Shown in pieces: positions 50,993 through 59,170 of a DNA stretch of 64,000 nt. The stretch is from Pedobacter terrae (GTDB taxonomy: Bacteria; Bacteroidota; Bacteroidia; Sphingobacteriales; Sphingobacteriaceae): the NCBI RefSeq assembly GCF_900100705.1, contig NZ_FNCH01000008.1, positions 124,001-188,000 on the forward strand, given 5' to 3'. Within the stretch, counting starts at the first letter, position 1, and each line of letters starts with the position of its first letter. The translations under genes were made by a program, and so were the position numbers. Below the pieces are notes generated by a model, which saw nothing but the letters and a program-made list of their open reading frames with translations, was not told where the DNA came from and did not search any database.

Positions 50993-51940
50993 ATGGAAAA
51001 AATAACCTTAGGAAAAACAGATTTAGATATTGCACCAATCGTATTCGGAGGAAATGTTTTTGGCTGGACGATTGATGAAAAGAAATCATTTGAGATATTA
51101 GACCAATTTGTAGCAAATGGCTTCAATTTTATCGATACGGCCGATGTATATTCGCGTTGGGTACCCGGCAATAATGGCGGCGAATCGGAAACGATTATTG
51201 GTAACTGGCTAAAAAAACAGCACAAACGCCACGACATTGTTATCGCAACCAAAGTGGGCTCAGATATGGGGCAAGGCAAATCGTTGAAGAAAGATTATAT
51301 CATCAACGAAGTAGAACATTCTTTATCGCGCTTGCAAACTGATTATATCGATCTTTATTTTTCTCACTTTGATGATGAAAGCACACCGGTCGAGGAAACA
51401 TTAAGTGCCTACGAAACTTTAATCAAGGCGGGTAAAGTCCGATGGATTGGCGCATCTAATTTTTCGGCCGACCGACTTAAAGAATCTCTAATTTATTCCA
51501 CGAAACATGGTTTACCGAGTTACCAAGTTTACCAAACAGGATATAACCTTTACGACAGAGCAGACTTTGAGCAGGAACATGAAAAAATCTGTAAGGATTA
51601 TGGCTTGGGCGTTGTGGTTTATTATTCGCTGGCCAGTGGCTTTTTGACCGGGAAATACCGTAGCGAAAACGACCTGAACAAAAGCCAGCGCGGTGGGGGC
51701 GTTAAAAAATTTCTGAATGAACGTGGCTTTAAGATTTTAGCAGCCCTGGATCAGGTTGCAGCGCAACATGGTGTTGAGCTAGCTTCGGTAGCCTTGGCCT
51801 GGTTAATTCAGCATCCTTCAATTACCGCGCCGATTGCAAGTGTTACCGACTTAAATCAATTAAAATCTTTTACTGAAGCCGCTAACTTAATATTATCCGC
51901 AGAAGATATTTCACTTCTAGATCAAGCGAGTAACTATTAA
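50993..51940 (+). CDS. Aldo/keto reductase
   Basis: 315 residues, TIM barrel. Catalytic tetrad marks: Asp and Tyr in NFIDTADVYSRW, Lys in IATKVGSDMG, and the histidine region DYIDLYFSHFDDE. The cofactor site RWIGASNFSADRLKES precedes the NADPH-binding end (ALAWLIQHPSITAPIASV). It reduces aldehydes or ketones with NADPH; the substrate is unknown. A hairpin terminator begins 21 bp after its stop. Confidence 0.92.
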   Translation: MEKITLGKTDLDIAPIVFGGNVFGWTIDEKKSFEILDQFVANGFNFIDTADVYSRWVPGNNGGESETIIGNWLKKQHKRHDIVIATKVGSDMGQGKSLKKDYIINEVEHSLSRLQTDYIDLYFSHFDDESTPVEETLSAYETLIKAGKVRWIGASNFSADRLKESLIYSTKHGLPSYQVYQTGYNLYDRADFEQEHEKICKDYGLGVVVYYSLASGFLTGKYRSENDLNKSQRGGGVKKFLNERGFKILAALDQVAAQHGVELASVALAWLIQHPSITAPIASVTDLNQLKSFTEAANLILSAEDISLLDQASNY

Positions 51941-51960
51941 AATAATCTCTTATATTTAGA

Positions 51961-51995
51961 TGCCCGATTAATGAAACAATTATTCGGGCATTTTG
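51961..51995 (+). terminator. Terminator of the aldo/keto reductase gene
   Basis: TGCCCGA (51961-51967) pairs with TCGGGCA (51984-51990), with further weak pairs inside, then TTTTGT. It includes the ATG at 51971, which is why the next gene's start is taken downstream. Confidence 0.8.
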
Positions 51996-52018
51996 TATTA
52001 AACAGGATTTTAAAACAT

Positions 52019-53128
52019 ATGAAAGATAAATTATCATTTCTACCCAAATTGGCATTGGTTCTTTTCTGTTTAATCAGTTTAACTTACATCGCCATTTTAG
52101 GTCACTCTTTACTGGCTCCCTTACTCTTCTCTTTTTTGATGGCCATCTTATTATTGCCTGTAGGTAATTTTCTGGAACACCGGCTAAAATTCAAAAGGAG
52201 CTTATCAACCCTGCTCTCAGTAATTTTGATGATTGCTGTAATTGGCGGGATTGTATACTTTTTTGGCAATCAACTCAGCGATTTATGGGCAGATTGGCCT
52301 TTACTGAAAGAGAAAGCAAATGTTTCTTATCATGAACTCCAAAAATGGATTTCGCATACTTTCGGTATAAATTCTCAGAAACAACTTAGTTATTTAAATG
52401 ATAGTACAGAAAAAGCCTTAGCTACCAGTGCTGCAATTGTAGCTACAACCCTATCTACCCTATCATCTACCCTATTGTTTTTAGGTTTCACCTTACTATT
52501 TACTTTCTTTATTTTAAACTACCGCAGGGTTTTATTTACTTTTTTAACTTCTGTTTTTAGTGAAGAACATAAAGAAAAAGTGTCAGAAATTGTAAGCCAG
52601 ATTCAGTATATCATAAAAAAATACATCATAGGTTTATTCTTACAAATGCTCATTGTTACGGTATTAATGATTACCGTACTGAGTTTATTGGGCGTTAAAT
52701 ATGCTGTTCTATTGGGCCTGGTAGCGGGTATTTTTAATGTGGTTCCTTATTTGGGCATATTCTTCGCGCTGCTGGTAAGCAGCCTGATTACTTTCGCCAC
52801 TGCAGGTGCTGGTAAAGTGCTGCTGGTTTTGATTGCATTTGTTGGGGTACATGCCATAGATGGAAATGTACTAATGCCATTAGTGGTAGGCTCTAAAGTA
52901 AAAATAAATGCCTTATTTGCCTTTATCGGTATTGTGGTTGGCGAGATGATCTGGGGCATATCGGGCATGTTTTTATGCATTCCTTATCTGGCCATTTTAA
53001 AAATAATCTTTGATAGAGTTGATAGTTTAAAACCATGGGGCATATTAATGGGCGAAGAACATAAACCCGATAAAAAGAAACGGGTTTACCGGATTACAAA
53101 AAAGATTAAATTAGAAGAAAAAGATTAA
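52019..53128 (+). CDS. AI-2E family transporter (PerM-like membrane protein)
   Basis: 369 residues from the start at 52019 (MKDKLSFLPKLALVLFCL). The in-frame ATG at 51971 lies inside the upstream terminator hairpin and is rejected. There are eight predicted membrane segments: two at the N-terminus (TYIAILGHSLLAPLLFSFL), a long soluble loop (about 95-150), then the family core LFLQMLIVTVLMITVLSLLGVKYAVLLGLVAGIFNVVPYLG in pieces, and GSKVKINALFAFIGIVVGEMIWG. Export of signals or small ions has been proposed for the family. The next gene starts 1 bp after the stop, so the two are translated together. Confidence 0.87.
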   Translation: MKDKLSFLPKLALVLFCLISLTYIAILGHSLLAPLLFSFLMAILLLPVGNFLEHRLKFKRSLSTLLSVILMIAVIGGIVYFFGNQLSDLWADWPLLKEKANVSYHELQKWISHTFGINSQKQLSYLNDSTEKALATSAAIVATTLSTLSSTLLFLGFTLLFTFFILNYRRVLFTFLTSVFSEEHKEKVSEIVSQIQYIIKKYIIGLFLQMLIVTVLMITVLSLLGVKYAVLLGLVAGIFNVVPYLGIFFALLVSSLITFATAGAGKVLLVLIAFVGVHAIDGNVLMPLVVGSKVKINALFAFIGIVVGEMIWGISGMFLCIPYLAILKIIFDRVDSLKPWGILMGEEHKPDKKKRVYRITKKIKLEEKD

Positions 53129-53129
53129 A

Positions 53130-53426
53130 ATGGCCGAAAACAGATCGCCTCATATTTTAAGCACTTTGGCCAATCTCCTGGGTATTTGCTTTATTGTGCT
53201 TACTTCCCTGAAAAAACTTGCACTCAATGATGGCTCTTTGATTGACGAATTTGCTGTGGCAGCTGTAATGTTTTTTATGGCCAGCTGTATCTTATCTTTT
53301 ATCTCGATGAGAAGACAAAGAATGACAAACCAGCGGTTAGAAAAAGCCGCCGATTTCATCTTTTTATCAGGTCTGTTGGTATTGTTTATTGCTACCATTT
53401 TAATTGCATTCAATTTAATAAAGTAA
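53130..53426 (+). CDS. Small membrane protein, unknown
   Basis: 98 residues with three hydrophobic segments (LANLLGICFIVLTSLKKLAL, EFAVAAVMFFMASCILSFIS and FIFLSGLLVLFIATILIAFN). A basic loop RRQRMTNQRLEKA separates the last two. No family recognised. Its ATG is 1 bp after the transporter stop and the DoxX-like gene begins 13 bp later, so it is part of a four-gene run ending with mazG. Confidence 0.75.
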   Translation: MAENRSPHILSTLANLLGICFIVLTSLKKLALNDGSLIDEFAVAAVMFFMASCILSFISMRRQRMTNQRLEKAADFIFLSGLLVLFIATILIAFNLIK

Positions 53427-53439
53427 ATTAGCTCCTTAA

Positions 53440-53889
53440 ATGAAACCTTTATTTGTACTCGTAATCGTTTATGTTGCGCTATTGGCTTTTGGCACACATA
53501 CCACCTTTGATAAAGGAGATATCTTTGCAGGCAATATGGCTATGGCTGCGATGCTACTGTTTACTGCTATTGGCCATTTCAAATTTAAAACCAGTATGGC
53601 CGCCATGGTTCCACTGTTCATTCCTAAAAAAGTAGAACTTGTACTGTTAACAGGGGTTCTGGAAATTTTATTTGCAATCGGACTGGCGATACCCAGCACC
53701 CGTTATTTCACCGGAATAGCATTAATTATTTTTTTTATAGCCATTCTACCAGCAAATATCTACGCAGCCAAAAACAGAATCAACTATGAAGATTTGTATA
53801 AACCAGGTCCCGGACCAAAATATTTATGGTTCAGAATTCCTTTTCAGCTTTTCTTAATCGTTTGGGTTTGGTACTTTAGCGTTCGATAA
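53440..53889 (+). CDS. DoxX-like membrane protein
   Basis: 149 residues, four membrane helices. The DoxX pattern shows in NMAMAAMLLFTAIGHF, VPLFIPKKVELVLLTGVLEILFAIGLAIP and FIAILPANIYAAKNRI. Members occur in quinone-related membrane complexes, with no fixed role. It lies 13 bp behind the small membrane protein and 20 bp before mazG. Confidence 0.8.
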   Translation: MKPLFVLVIVYVALLAFGTHTTFDKGDIFAGNMAMAAMLLFTAIGHFKFKTSMAAMVPLFIPKKVELVLLTGVLEILFAIGLAIPSTRYFTGIALIIFFIAILPANIYAAKNRINYEDLYKPGPGPKYLWFRIPFQLFLIVWVWYFSVR

Positions 53890-53909
53890 ATTTAGTTCAA
53901 CTATAAAAC

Positions 53910-54716
53910 ATGCCTAATAACCCGATTCCTGCAAGCGCCAATAATCCAGCTGATGCCTTTACCCGTTTACTTACCGTTTTAGATACACTGCGTACACAAT
54001 GTCCATGGGATAAAAAACAGACCATGGAAACACTGCGCCATTTAACCATAGAAGAAACTTATGAGTTAAGTGATGCCATTTTAGACGGCGATTTAGACGA
54101 AATTAAAAAGGAACTTGGTGATGTAATGATGCATCTGGTTTTTTATGCCAGAATTGCTTCCGAAACCAACGATTTTAACATTACCGATGTTTTAAATGGC
54201 GTTTGCAATAAACTAGTAAACCGGCACCCACATATTTATGGAGATGTTGAAGTGCAGAATGAAGACGACGTTAAACGCAATTGGGAGCAGATTAAACTGA
54301 AAGAAGGCAACAAATCTGTGTTGGCAGGTGTTCCATCGTCGCTACCCGCTTTAGTTAAAGCTGCCCGGATTCAGGAAAAAGCCCGCGGAGTGGGTTTTGA
54401 TTGGGAAGATAAAAATCAGGTTTGGGAAAAGGTAGAGGAAGAACTGCAGGAATTTAAAACCGAATTTAATGTTACCGATAATACTGCAATCGATCTGGAA
54501 AAAGCGGAATCAGAATTTGGAGATGTACTTTTTTCTTTGATCAATTATGCCCGTTTCATCAACATTAATCCAGAGAACGCCTTGGAAAAAACCAATAAAA
54601 AATTTATTAAACGTTTTCAATACCTCGAAAACAAAGCAAAAGAAAATGGAAAAGCATTAGCTGATATGACACTTGCAGAAATGGATGTATATTGGAATGA
54701 AGCGAAGAAAATATAG
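53910..54716 (+). CDS. mazG: Nucleoside triphosphate pyrophosphohydrolase MazG
   Basis: 268 residues, two MazG domains. Domain 1 holds LRTQCPWDKKQTMETLRHLTIEETYEL-type sequence with the metal-binding ELGDVMMHL; domain 2 has EEELQEFKTEF and EFGDVLFSLINYARF. The linker motif NKLVNRHPHIYGD is present. It hydrolyses nucleoside triphosphates, including aberrant ones, to monophosphates in the cytoplasm. It closes the run 52019-54716. A very large palindrome lies 13 bp behind it. Confidence 0.95.
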   Translation: MPNNPIPASANNPADAFTRLLTVLDTLRTQCPWDKKQTMETLRHLTIEETYELSDAILDGDLDEIKKELGDVMMHLVFYARIASETNDFNITDVLNGVCNKLVNRHPHIYGDVEVQNEDDVKRNWEQIKLKEGNKSVLAGVPSSLPALVKAARIQEKARGVGFDWEDKNQVWEKVEEELQEFKTEFNVTDNTAIDLEKAESEFGDVLFSLINYARFININPENALEKTNKKFIKRFQYLENKAKENGKALADMTLAEMDVYWNEAKKI

Positions 54717-54729
54717 CTAAAAAGAGTAA

Positions 54730-54791
54730 ATTCGCAAATTTAATATAAATTTTGCGAATGTATTCGCAAAATTTATATTAAATTTGCGAAT
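54730..54791. promoter_or_regulatory. Perfect palindrome with 30-bp arms ending at a start codon
   Basis: The arms are 54730-54759 and 54762-54791, exactly complementary, separated by two bases. Each arm is itself bounded by TTCGCAAA and TTTGCGAA, so that octamer occurs four times. The right arm holds TAAATTTG (54779-54786), a TAnnTTTG box; the left arm has its mirror image, and TTTG (54751-54754) lies 24 bp upstream of the box. The ATG of the ATPase gene is the next base after the right arm. It may be a repressor target, a terminator for mazG, or a transposon-like relic. Confidence 0.75.
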
Positions 54792-55916
54792 ATGATTTCC
54801 AGGGCAATTTCAAGTTTTATCAAGAAACAGTTAAAAGATAATAAAGCTATTATTCTTTTAGGACCAAGGCAAGTGGGAAAAAGTACGCTTTTAAACCAAC
54901 TATCTTCCGAATTTGCTAAACCAGTTATGTGGTGGAATGGTGATGATGCAGACGTTAGGACAATACTGACCAATACTACTGCTACATCATTAAGGGCTCT
55001 TCTGGGAAAATCAAAAACACTGGTAATTGATGAAGCACAAAGAATCGATAATATTGGACTTTCTATAAAATTAATTATTGATCAACTTAAAGATGTAAAA
55101 GTAATCGCTACAGGTTCTTCGGCTTTCGAGTTGGCAAATCATATTAATGAACCACTTACCGGTAGAAAATGGGAATATCATCTTTTTCCTTTTTCATTTG
55201 AAGAAATGGTGGATGAACAAGGCCTCCTCATCGAAAGAAGGTTATTAAACCATCGTTTGGTTTATGGATACTATCCAGAAATCGTGAACAATCCAGGTGG
55301 AGAAGAAATACGTCTAAAGCAATTATCTGATAGCTATTTATATAAAGATGTTTTAATTTGGGAAAAAATACAAAAGCCGGATAAGATGGAAAAATTAATC
55401 CAGGCTTTGGCTTTCCAGGTTGGCAATGAAGTATCATATAACGAATTGGGGCAGTTATCAGGATTGGATAATCAGACAACAGAAAAATATATTGATCTGC
55501 TCGAAAAAGCTTTCATTGTGTTCAGATTGGGTTCTTTGAGCAGAAATTTAAGAAATGAGTTAAAGAAAAGCAGAAAGATTTACTTTTACGACAACGGGAT
55601 CAGAAATGCTGTAATTAATCAATTTAGTCCGGCAGAATTAAGACAGGATATTGGTGCCCTTTGGGAAAATTTCGTTATTAGTGAGCGGGTTAAACTTCTT
55701 GCCTACAAACAGATCAATTGCAACCAATACTTTTGGCGTACACATGCCCAACAGGAAATAGATTACATTGAAGAAAGAAATGGATTGATGAATGCTTACG
55801 AATTTAAATGGAATCCAAAAGCTAATGTAAAATTTCCAAAAACATTTTTGGAGGCTTATGATAATGTAGAAACAAAAGTAATTACACCAGATAATGTAAG
55901 TGAGTTTTTGCTATAA
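54792..55916 (+). CDS. ATP-binding protein, AAA_14 with DUF4143
   Basis: 374 residues. AAA_14: Walker A LGPRQVGKSTLLNQL, Walker B LVIDEAQRI, sensor VIATGSSAFEL and the arginine-rich GRKWEYHLFPFSFEE. The C-terminal DUF4143 domain shows VSYNELGQLSGLDNQTTEKYIDLL (winged helix) and the PD-(D/E)XK-like QEIDYIEERNG with EFKWNPKA. The family is widespread in Bacteroidota, usually as isolated genes moved between strains; the function is unsettled. The ATG directly abuts the perfect palindrome at 54730-54791, leaving no room for a ribosome site outside it. The tail overlaps the YchJ gene by 6 bp. Confidence 0.9.
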   Translation: MISRAISSFIKKQLKDNKAIILLGPRQVGKSTLLNQLSSEFAKPVMWWNGDDADVRTILTNTTATSLRALLGKSKTLVIDEAQRIDNIGLSIKLIIDQLKDVKVIATGSSAFELANHINEPLTGRKWEYHLFPFSFEEMVDEQGLLIERRLLNHRLVYGYYPEIVNNPGGEEIRLKQLSDSYLYKDVLIWEKIQKPDKMEKLIQALAFQVGNEVSYNELGQLSGLDNQTTEKYIDLLEKAFIVFRLGSLSRNLRNELKKSRKIYFYDNGIRNAVINQFSPAELRQDIGALWENFVISERVKLLAYKQINCNQYFWRTHAQQEIDYIEERNGLMNAYEFKWNPKANVKFPKTFLEAYDNVETKVITPDNVSEFLL

Positions 55917-56294
55917 ATAATACACCCCATCTACATAATACCATTGCCCGTATTCTAACCTGAAATTAGATTTTTCATGCAATACTTCGGTCTGAAATTT
56001 TTTATTCAGGTAATAGGCCTTAAACTCTACCACATCAAAAGCCGAAAAAACAATCTCCAGTTTTAGCCATTTGGTATTTTTCGCACTGCTTAAATAACCG
56101 CTTTTAGAATGGTTCTTTCTTTTACTACTATGCGTAGTTTCAAAAAGATAATCTGCATCAGCGACTACAAAAGCTGAATATCTCGAACGCATTAAAGCTT
56201 CTGCTGTTGGTGCTGTTTTCGTTTTTAAATGATACGGCTGGCAACAAAGCTGAAAAGTTATTCCACTTCCACAGGGACAGTTTATTGGATGCAT
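55911..56294 (-). CDS. YchJ family protein with SEC-C metal-binding motif
   Basis: 127 residues. The N-terminus CPCGSGITFQLCCQPYH is a SEC-C zinc knuckle. It continues with the YchJ pattern TAEALMRSRYSAFVVADADYLFETTH and ends with FRLEYGQWYYVDG. Function is unproven; SEC-C binds zinc and can contact ribosomes or SecB. It overlaps the ATPase gene tail to tail by 6 bp and is divergent from truA. Confidence 0.9.
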   Translation of the reverse strand: MHPINCPCGSGITFQLCCQPYHLKTKTAPTAEALMRSRYSAFVVADADYLFETTHSSKRKNHSKSGYLSSAKNTKWLKLEIVFSAFDVVEFKAYYLNKKFQTEVLHEKSNFRLEYGQWYYVDGVYYL

Positions 56295-56368
56295 GATTAA
56301 AATTTAAGGCACAAAAATATGATTTAATATTCCTGCTGCTAAAAATTCCGTAAAATTGCAGCAGAATA

Positions 56369-57169
56369 ATGAGGTATTTCTTTCACATTGCCTATCAAGG
56401 CCAGTACTTTAGCGGGTGGCAAAAACAACCCGGAGTTAAAAGCGTTCAGGAAGTTATAGAACAAACGCTATCGAAGATTTTAAAATCGCCAACTGCCATT
56501 AACGGCTGTGGACGTACCGATGCTCACGTTCATGCCAGTCAATTTTTCTTCCATGCTGACATTGAAAAGGAGATTGATTTCGATCTGCTTTTTATTTTAA
56601 ACAAGGCTTTACCCTATAACATTGCCGTATTCGACATTATTAAAATGGAAGGTAAACCACATGCCCGTTTCGATGCCGTACAGCGCAAATATGACTATTT
56701 TGTCCATACCTATAAAGATCCATTTTTAAGTACCCAAAGCTCTTTTTACCTTCTAAACCACTTAGATTTTGATAAAATGAAGGCGGTGGTAAAATTATTG
56801 CCTCAATATAAAGATTACCGGGCTTTCTGTACACATCCCGATAAATATGAACATACCTTATGCAATGTAATGGAAGCCGATTTATTTGTAAACGCAAAGG
56901 GCGACAGGTTAAGGTTTCATATTGCCAGCAACCGGTTTTTGGGCAAAATGATCCGCTTGATTATGGGCAAAATTTTAATGGTTGGCAAGGGAGAACTCAG
57001 TTTTGAGGAATTTGAAAGCGAACTGATTACCCTTAAACCTTCAAAACTATCATTACCTGCCCATCCAACCGGCCTGTACCTTTCAAAGGTCACTTATCCG
57101 TATTTAAACCTCGAACCACGGCCAGAATTTATCCACAGTACCCAAGGTATAGAATGGATTTCGATTTAA
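56369..57169 (+). CDS. truA: tRNA pseudouridine synthase A
   Basis: 266 residues. It forms pseudouridine at positions 38-40 of the anticodon arm. The catalytic aspartate is Asp51 in GCGRTDAHVHA. Other marks are FHIAYQGQYFSGWQKQ, RKYDYFVHTYKDPFL, and RFHIASNRFLGKMIRLIMGKIL. A small inverted repeat (CTGCTGC 56333, GCAGCAG 56358) sits just before the start. Cytoplasmic, single gene. Confidence 0.95.
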   Translation: MRYFFHIAYQGQYFSGWQKQPGVKSVQEVIEQTLSKILKSPTAINGCGRTDAHVHASQFFFHADIEKEIDFDLLFILNKALPYNIAVFDIIKMEGKPHARFDAVQRKYDYFVHTYKDPFLSTQSSFYLLNHLDFDKMKAVVKLLPQYKDYRAFCTHPDKYEHTLCNVMEADLFVNAKGDRLRFHIASNRFLGKMIRLIMGKILMVGKGELSFEEFESELITLKPSKLSLPAHPTGLYLSKVTYPYLNLEPRPEFIHSTQGIEWISI

Positions 57170-57205
57170 CTGTAGCATTTTCATTTTTAACTTCGTTTAA
57201 GGAGT

Positions 57206-57652
57206 ATGAAAGTCCAAATCTGTATTTTCCTCTTCGTCCTGATTTTAGCTTTAGGCTGTAACAAATCTACAAACGTAGATGTTTTACTGGATGGTCATTA
57301 TACTGGTGTTCTGGTCATCACCAATAGTGCTAAATCTGTACCTGAAACCCGGCCAATTTCGATTTCTTTACGGGATGGCAAATTTGATATTACACCAGGC
57401 GCAAATGCTAACTTAAAACCACTGAGCGGGAAAGGATCCTATACTTTCAAAAATGGCATTGGCTATTTTGACGATGAAGGTGCCTGGACGGCAGATTTTG
57501 ATTGGAATATGATTTTAAATGGCGAATACGATATCAGAAGCAGCGGTGTGGATTTAACCCTGAGAAAAAGGTTCGATAAAAAAGCAGACTTTTCTCCTGC
57601 TACCTCCTACGCTACCATAGATTATGAATATATTTTAAAAAGAAGCAATTAG
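57206..57652 (+). CDS. Small lipoprotein, unknown
   Basis: 148 residues with a lipoprotein signal (MKVQICIFLFVLILALGC, cysteine 18 followed by Asn-Lys). The mature chain has a strand-rich pattern (YTGVLVITNSAKSV, GKGSYTFKNGIGYFDDEG, EYDIRSSGVDLTLRKR) like a small lipocalin or beta-barrel. No family recognised. It starts 37 bp after truA, and the terminator at 57734 follows. Confidence 0.75.
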   Translation: MKVQICIFLFVLILALGCNKSTNVDVLLDGHYTGVLVITNSAKSVPETRPISISLRDGKFDITPGANANLKPLSGKGSYTFKNGIGYFDDEGAWTADFDWNMILNGEYDIRSSGVDLTLRKRFDKKADFSPATSYATIDYEYILKRSN

Positions 57653-57733
57653 TTGGTATAGATTATTTGTTCAAAATTAATCAATAGCCGAACCTTAATT
57701 GAAGGTTGAGCAACAAGAGCTTAGTTTAGGTTG

Positions 57734-57776
57734 CTTGGGCATCGGGAATTGATCTGACCGGTGCCCCAAGTTTTTT
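57734..57776 (+). terminator. Bidirectional terminator between convergent genes
   Basis: CTTGGGCATCGG (57734-57745) pairs with CCGGTGCCCCAAG (57758-57770) with one bulge, then six T on the plus strand. On the minus strand it begins right behind the permease stop codon. Confidence 0.8.
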
Positions 57777-58995
57777 ATTTAAACCTAATGGCCTTAAGTG
57801 GTGAAACCTTGCTGATCAATAACGATGGAATAACCAAAACGGTTAAACAAACCACAACCGTAACAATATTAAGCAGCAACACATCAATAAAATGAAATTC
57901 TATAGGTGCATAAGCTAAAAAGTAAGACGCCTGATTAAGCTTAAAAATGTGCGTAGACTGCTGTAAAAAACCAAGCCCCAAGCCCAGAATATTACCTAGT
58001 AACAAGCCAATACCGATTAAATAAGCAGCGTTGTAAAGGAAAATTTTCATAATGCTCCAGTTGCTTGCGCCAAAAGATTTTAGCATCCCGATCATATTGG
58101 TTTTTTCCAGAATCATAATCAACAATGCCGTAATCATGTTAATTACACCTACAATGAGCATCAGGATTAACAATACTTTGGTATTCACATCAAGAAGGCC
58201 TAACCAGGTAAAAATATTAGGAAAATTTTCTTCAATGGAATAGGAACGCAAATTACGTGGGAGACTTTGATAAATATCATCGGAAATGGGTTTAAGCCGC
58301 TTAAAATCCTTAATTCTGATTTCTATACCACCAATTTCATTAGCTTTCCAGTTATTTAAGCGTTTAATGATATTCAGGTTGCCCAATACAAAACCCTTAT
58401 CAATATCTTCTACACCAATGTCGTAAATACCTACAATTTTAAATTTACGGGGGCGTAACTGGTTTTGAACAAAGTACATGATAAAATCATCACCAGTTTT
58501 AAGTCTTAACCGGTTAGCTGTATAGTTTGAGATCAGCAGTTCTTGCATGGCTGCTGTACTATCAGAAAAATCGATGATGGTACCACTGATAATATGTTGT
58601 TTAATATAGTCCCATTTATAGCTTTTATCTATTCCCTTAAAATTAATGCCCTCAATTTCATTATTAGCTGATAGAATGCCGGGTTTTGTAGCAAAAGGAT
58701 AATAATATTCAATATCGCGATTGTTTTTGAGCATTTTTTCCGTTTCCGCATCAGGTTTAAAAGGCGAATGTTCAAATGAATTATTCAGGTCGTAACGGGT
58801 AATCTGTATATCGCCCAAATACCCCCTTACCTTATCCTGAATCTCCGTTTTAAAACCCTTAATGATGGCTATGGAAAGAATCATAACAGCCAGGCTCAGC
58901 ATCACGCCTGCTATTGCAATGCGGACAATGAGTTTTGAAAAAGTACGTTCAGATTTAATGGCTATCCGCCCTGCTATGAAATATTCGAAATTCAA
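57775..58995 (-). CDS. ABC transporter permease of the LolC/E (FtsX) type
   Basis: 406 residues, four membrane helices: one at the N-terminus (IVRIAIAGVMLSLAVMILSIAIIKGF) and three in the C-terminal FtsX domain (LILMLIVGVINMITALLIMILEKTNMIGMLKSFGAS in pieces, IGLLLGNILGLGLGFLQQ). The large periplasmic part (about 50-270) is the MacB-like domain with YLGDIQITRYDLNN. The lengthy IAGRIAIKSERTFSKLIVRIA start is typical of LolC/E, which extract lipoproteins for transfer to the outer membrane. The matching ATPase gene is not next to it. Confidence 0.88.
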   Translation of the reverse strand: MNFEYFIAGRIAIKSERTFSKLIVRIAIAGVMLSLAVMILSIAIIKGFKTEIQDKVRGYLGDIQITRYDLNNSFEHSPFKPDAETEKMLKNNRDIEYYYPFATKPGILSANNEIEGINFKGIDKSYKWDYIKQHIISGTIIDFSDSTAAMQELLISNYTANRLRLKTGDDFIMYFVQNQLRPRKFKIVGIYDIGVEDIDKGFVLGNLNIIKRLNNWKANEIGGIEIRIKDFKRLKPISDDIYQSLPRNLRSYSIEENFPNIFTWLGLLDVNTKVLLILMLIVGVINMITALLIMILEKTNMIGMLKSFGASNWSIMKIFLYNAAYLIGIGLLLGNILGLGLGFLQQSTHIFKLNQASYFLAYAPIEFHFIDVLLLNIVTVVVCLTVLVIPSLLISKVSPLKAIRFK

Positions 58996-59170
58996 TTTAA
59001 TCAGTTTGTATTAACAAAAATGCTCAATTCCTTTTTAAAAATGGCATTTTTGAAAATAAATAACCAACTTTAAACATCAATCATTACCTTATCACAAGAA
59101 ACACCAATAGCATAAATAAAATATGCTGTAAATTGTTTTATTATAATACGGAAGATTAGCATATACTACA

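Noticed and set aside
51971..52018. Upstream start of the AI-2E transporter
   Set aside because: The ATG sits in the loop of the aldo/keto reductase terminator; the downstream ATG gives the usual N-terminus.
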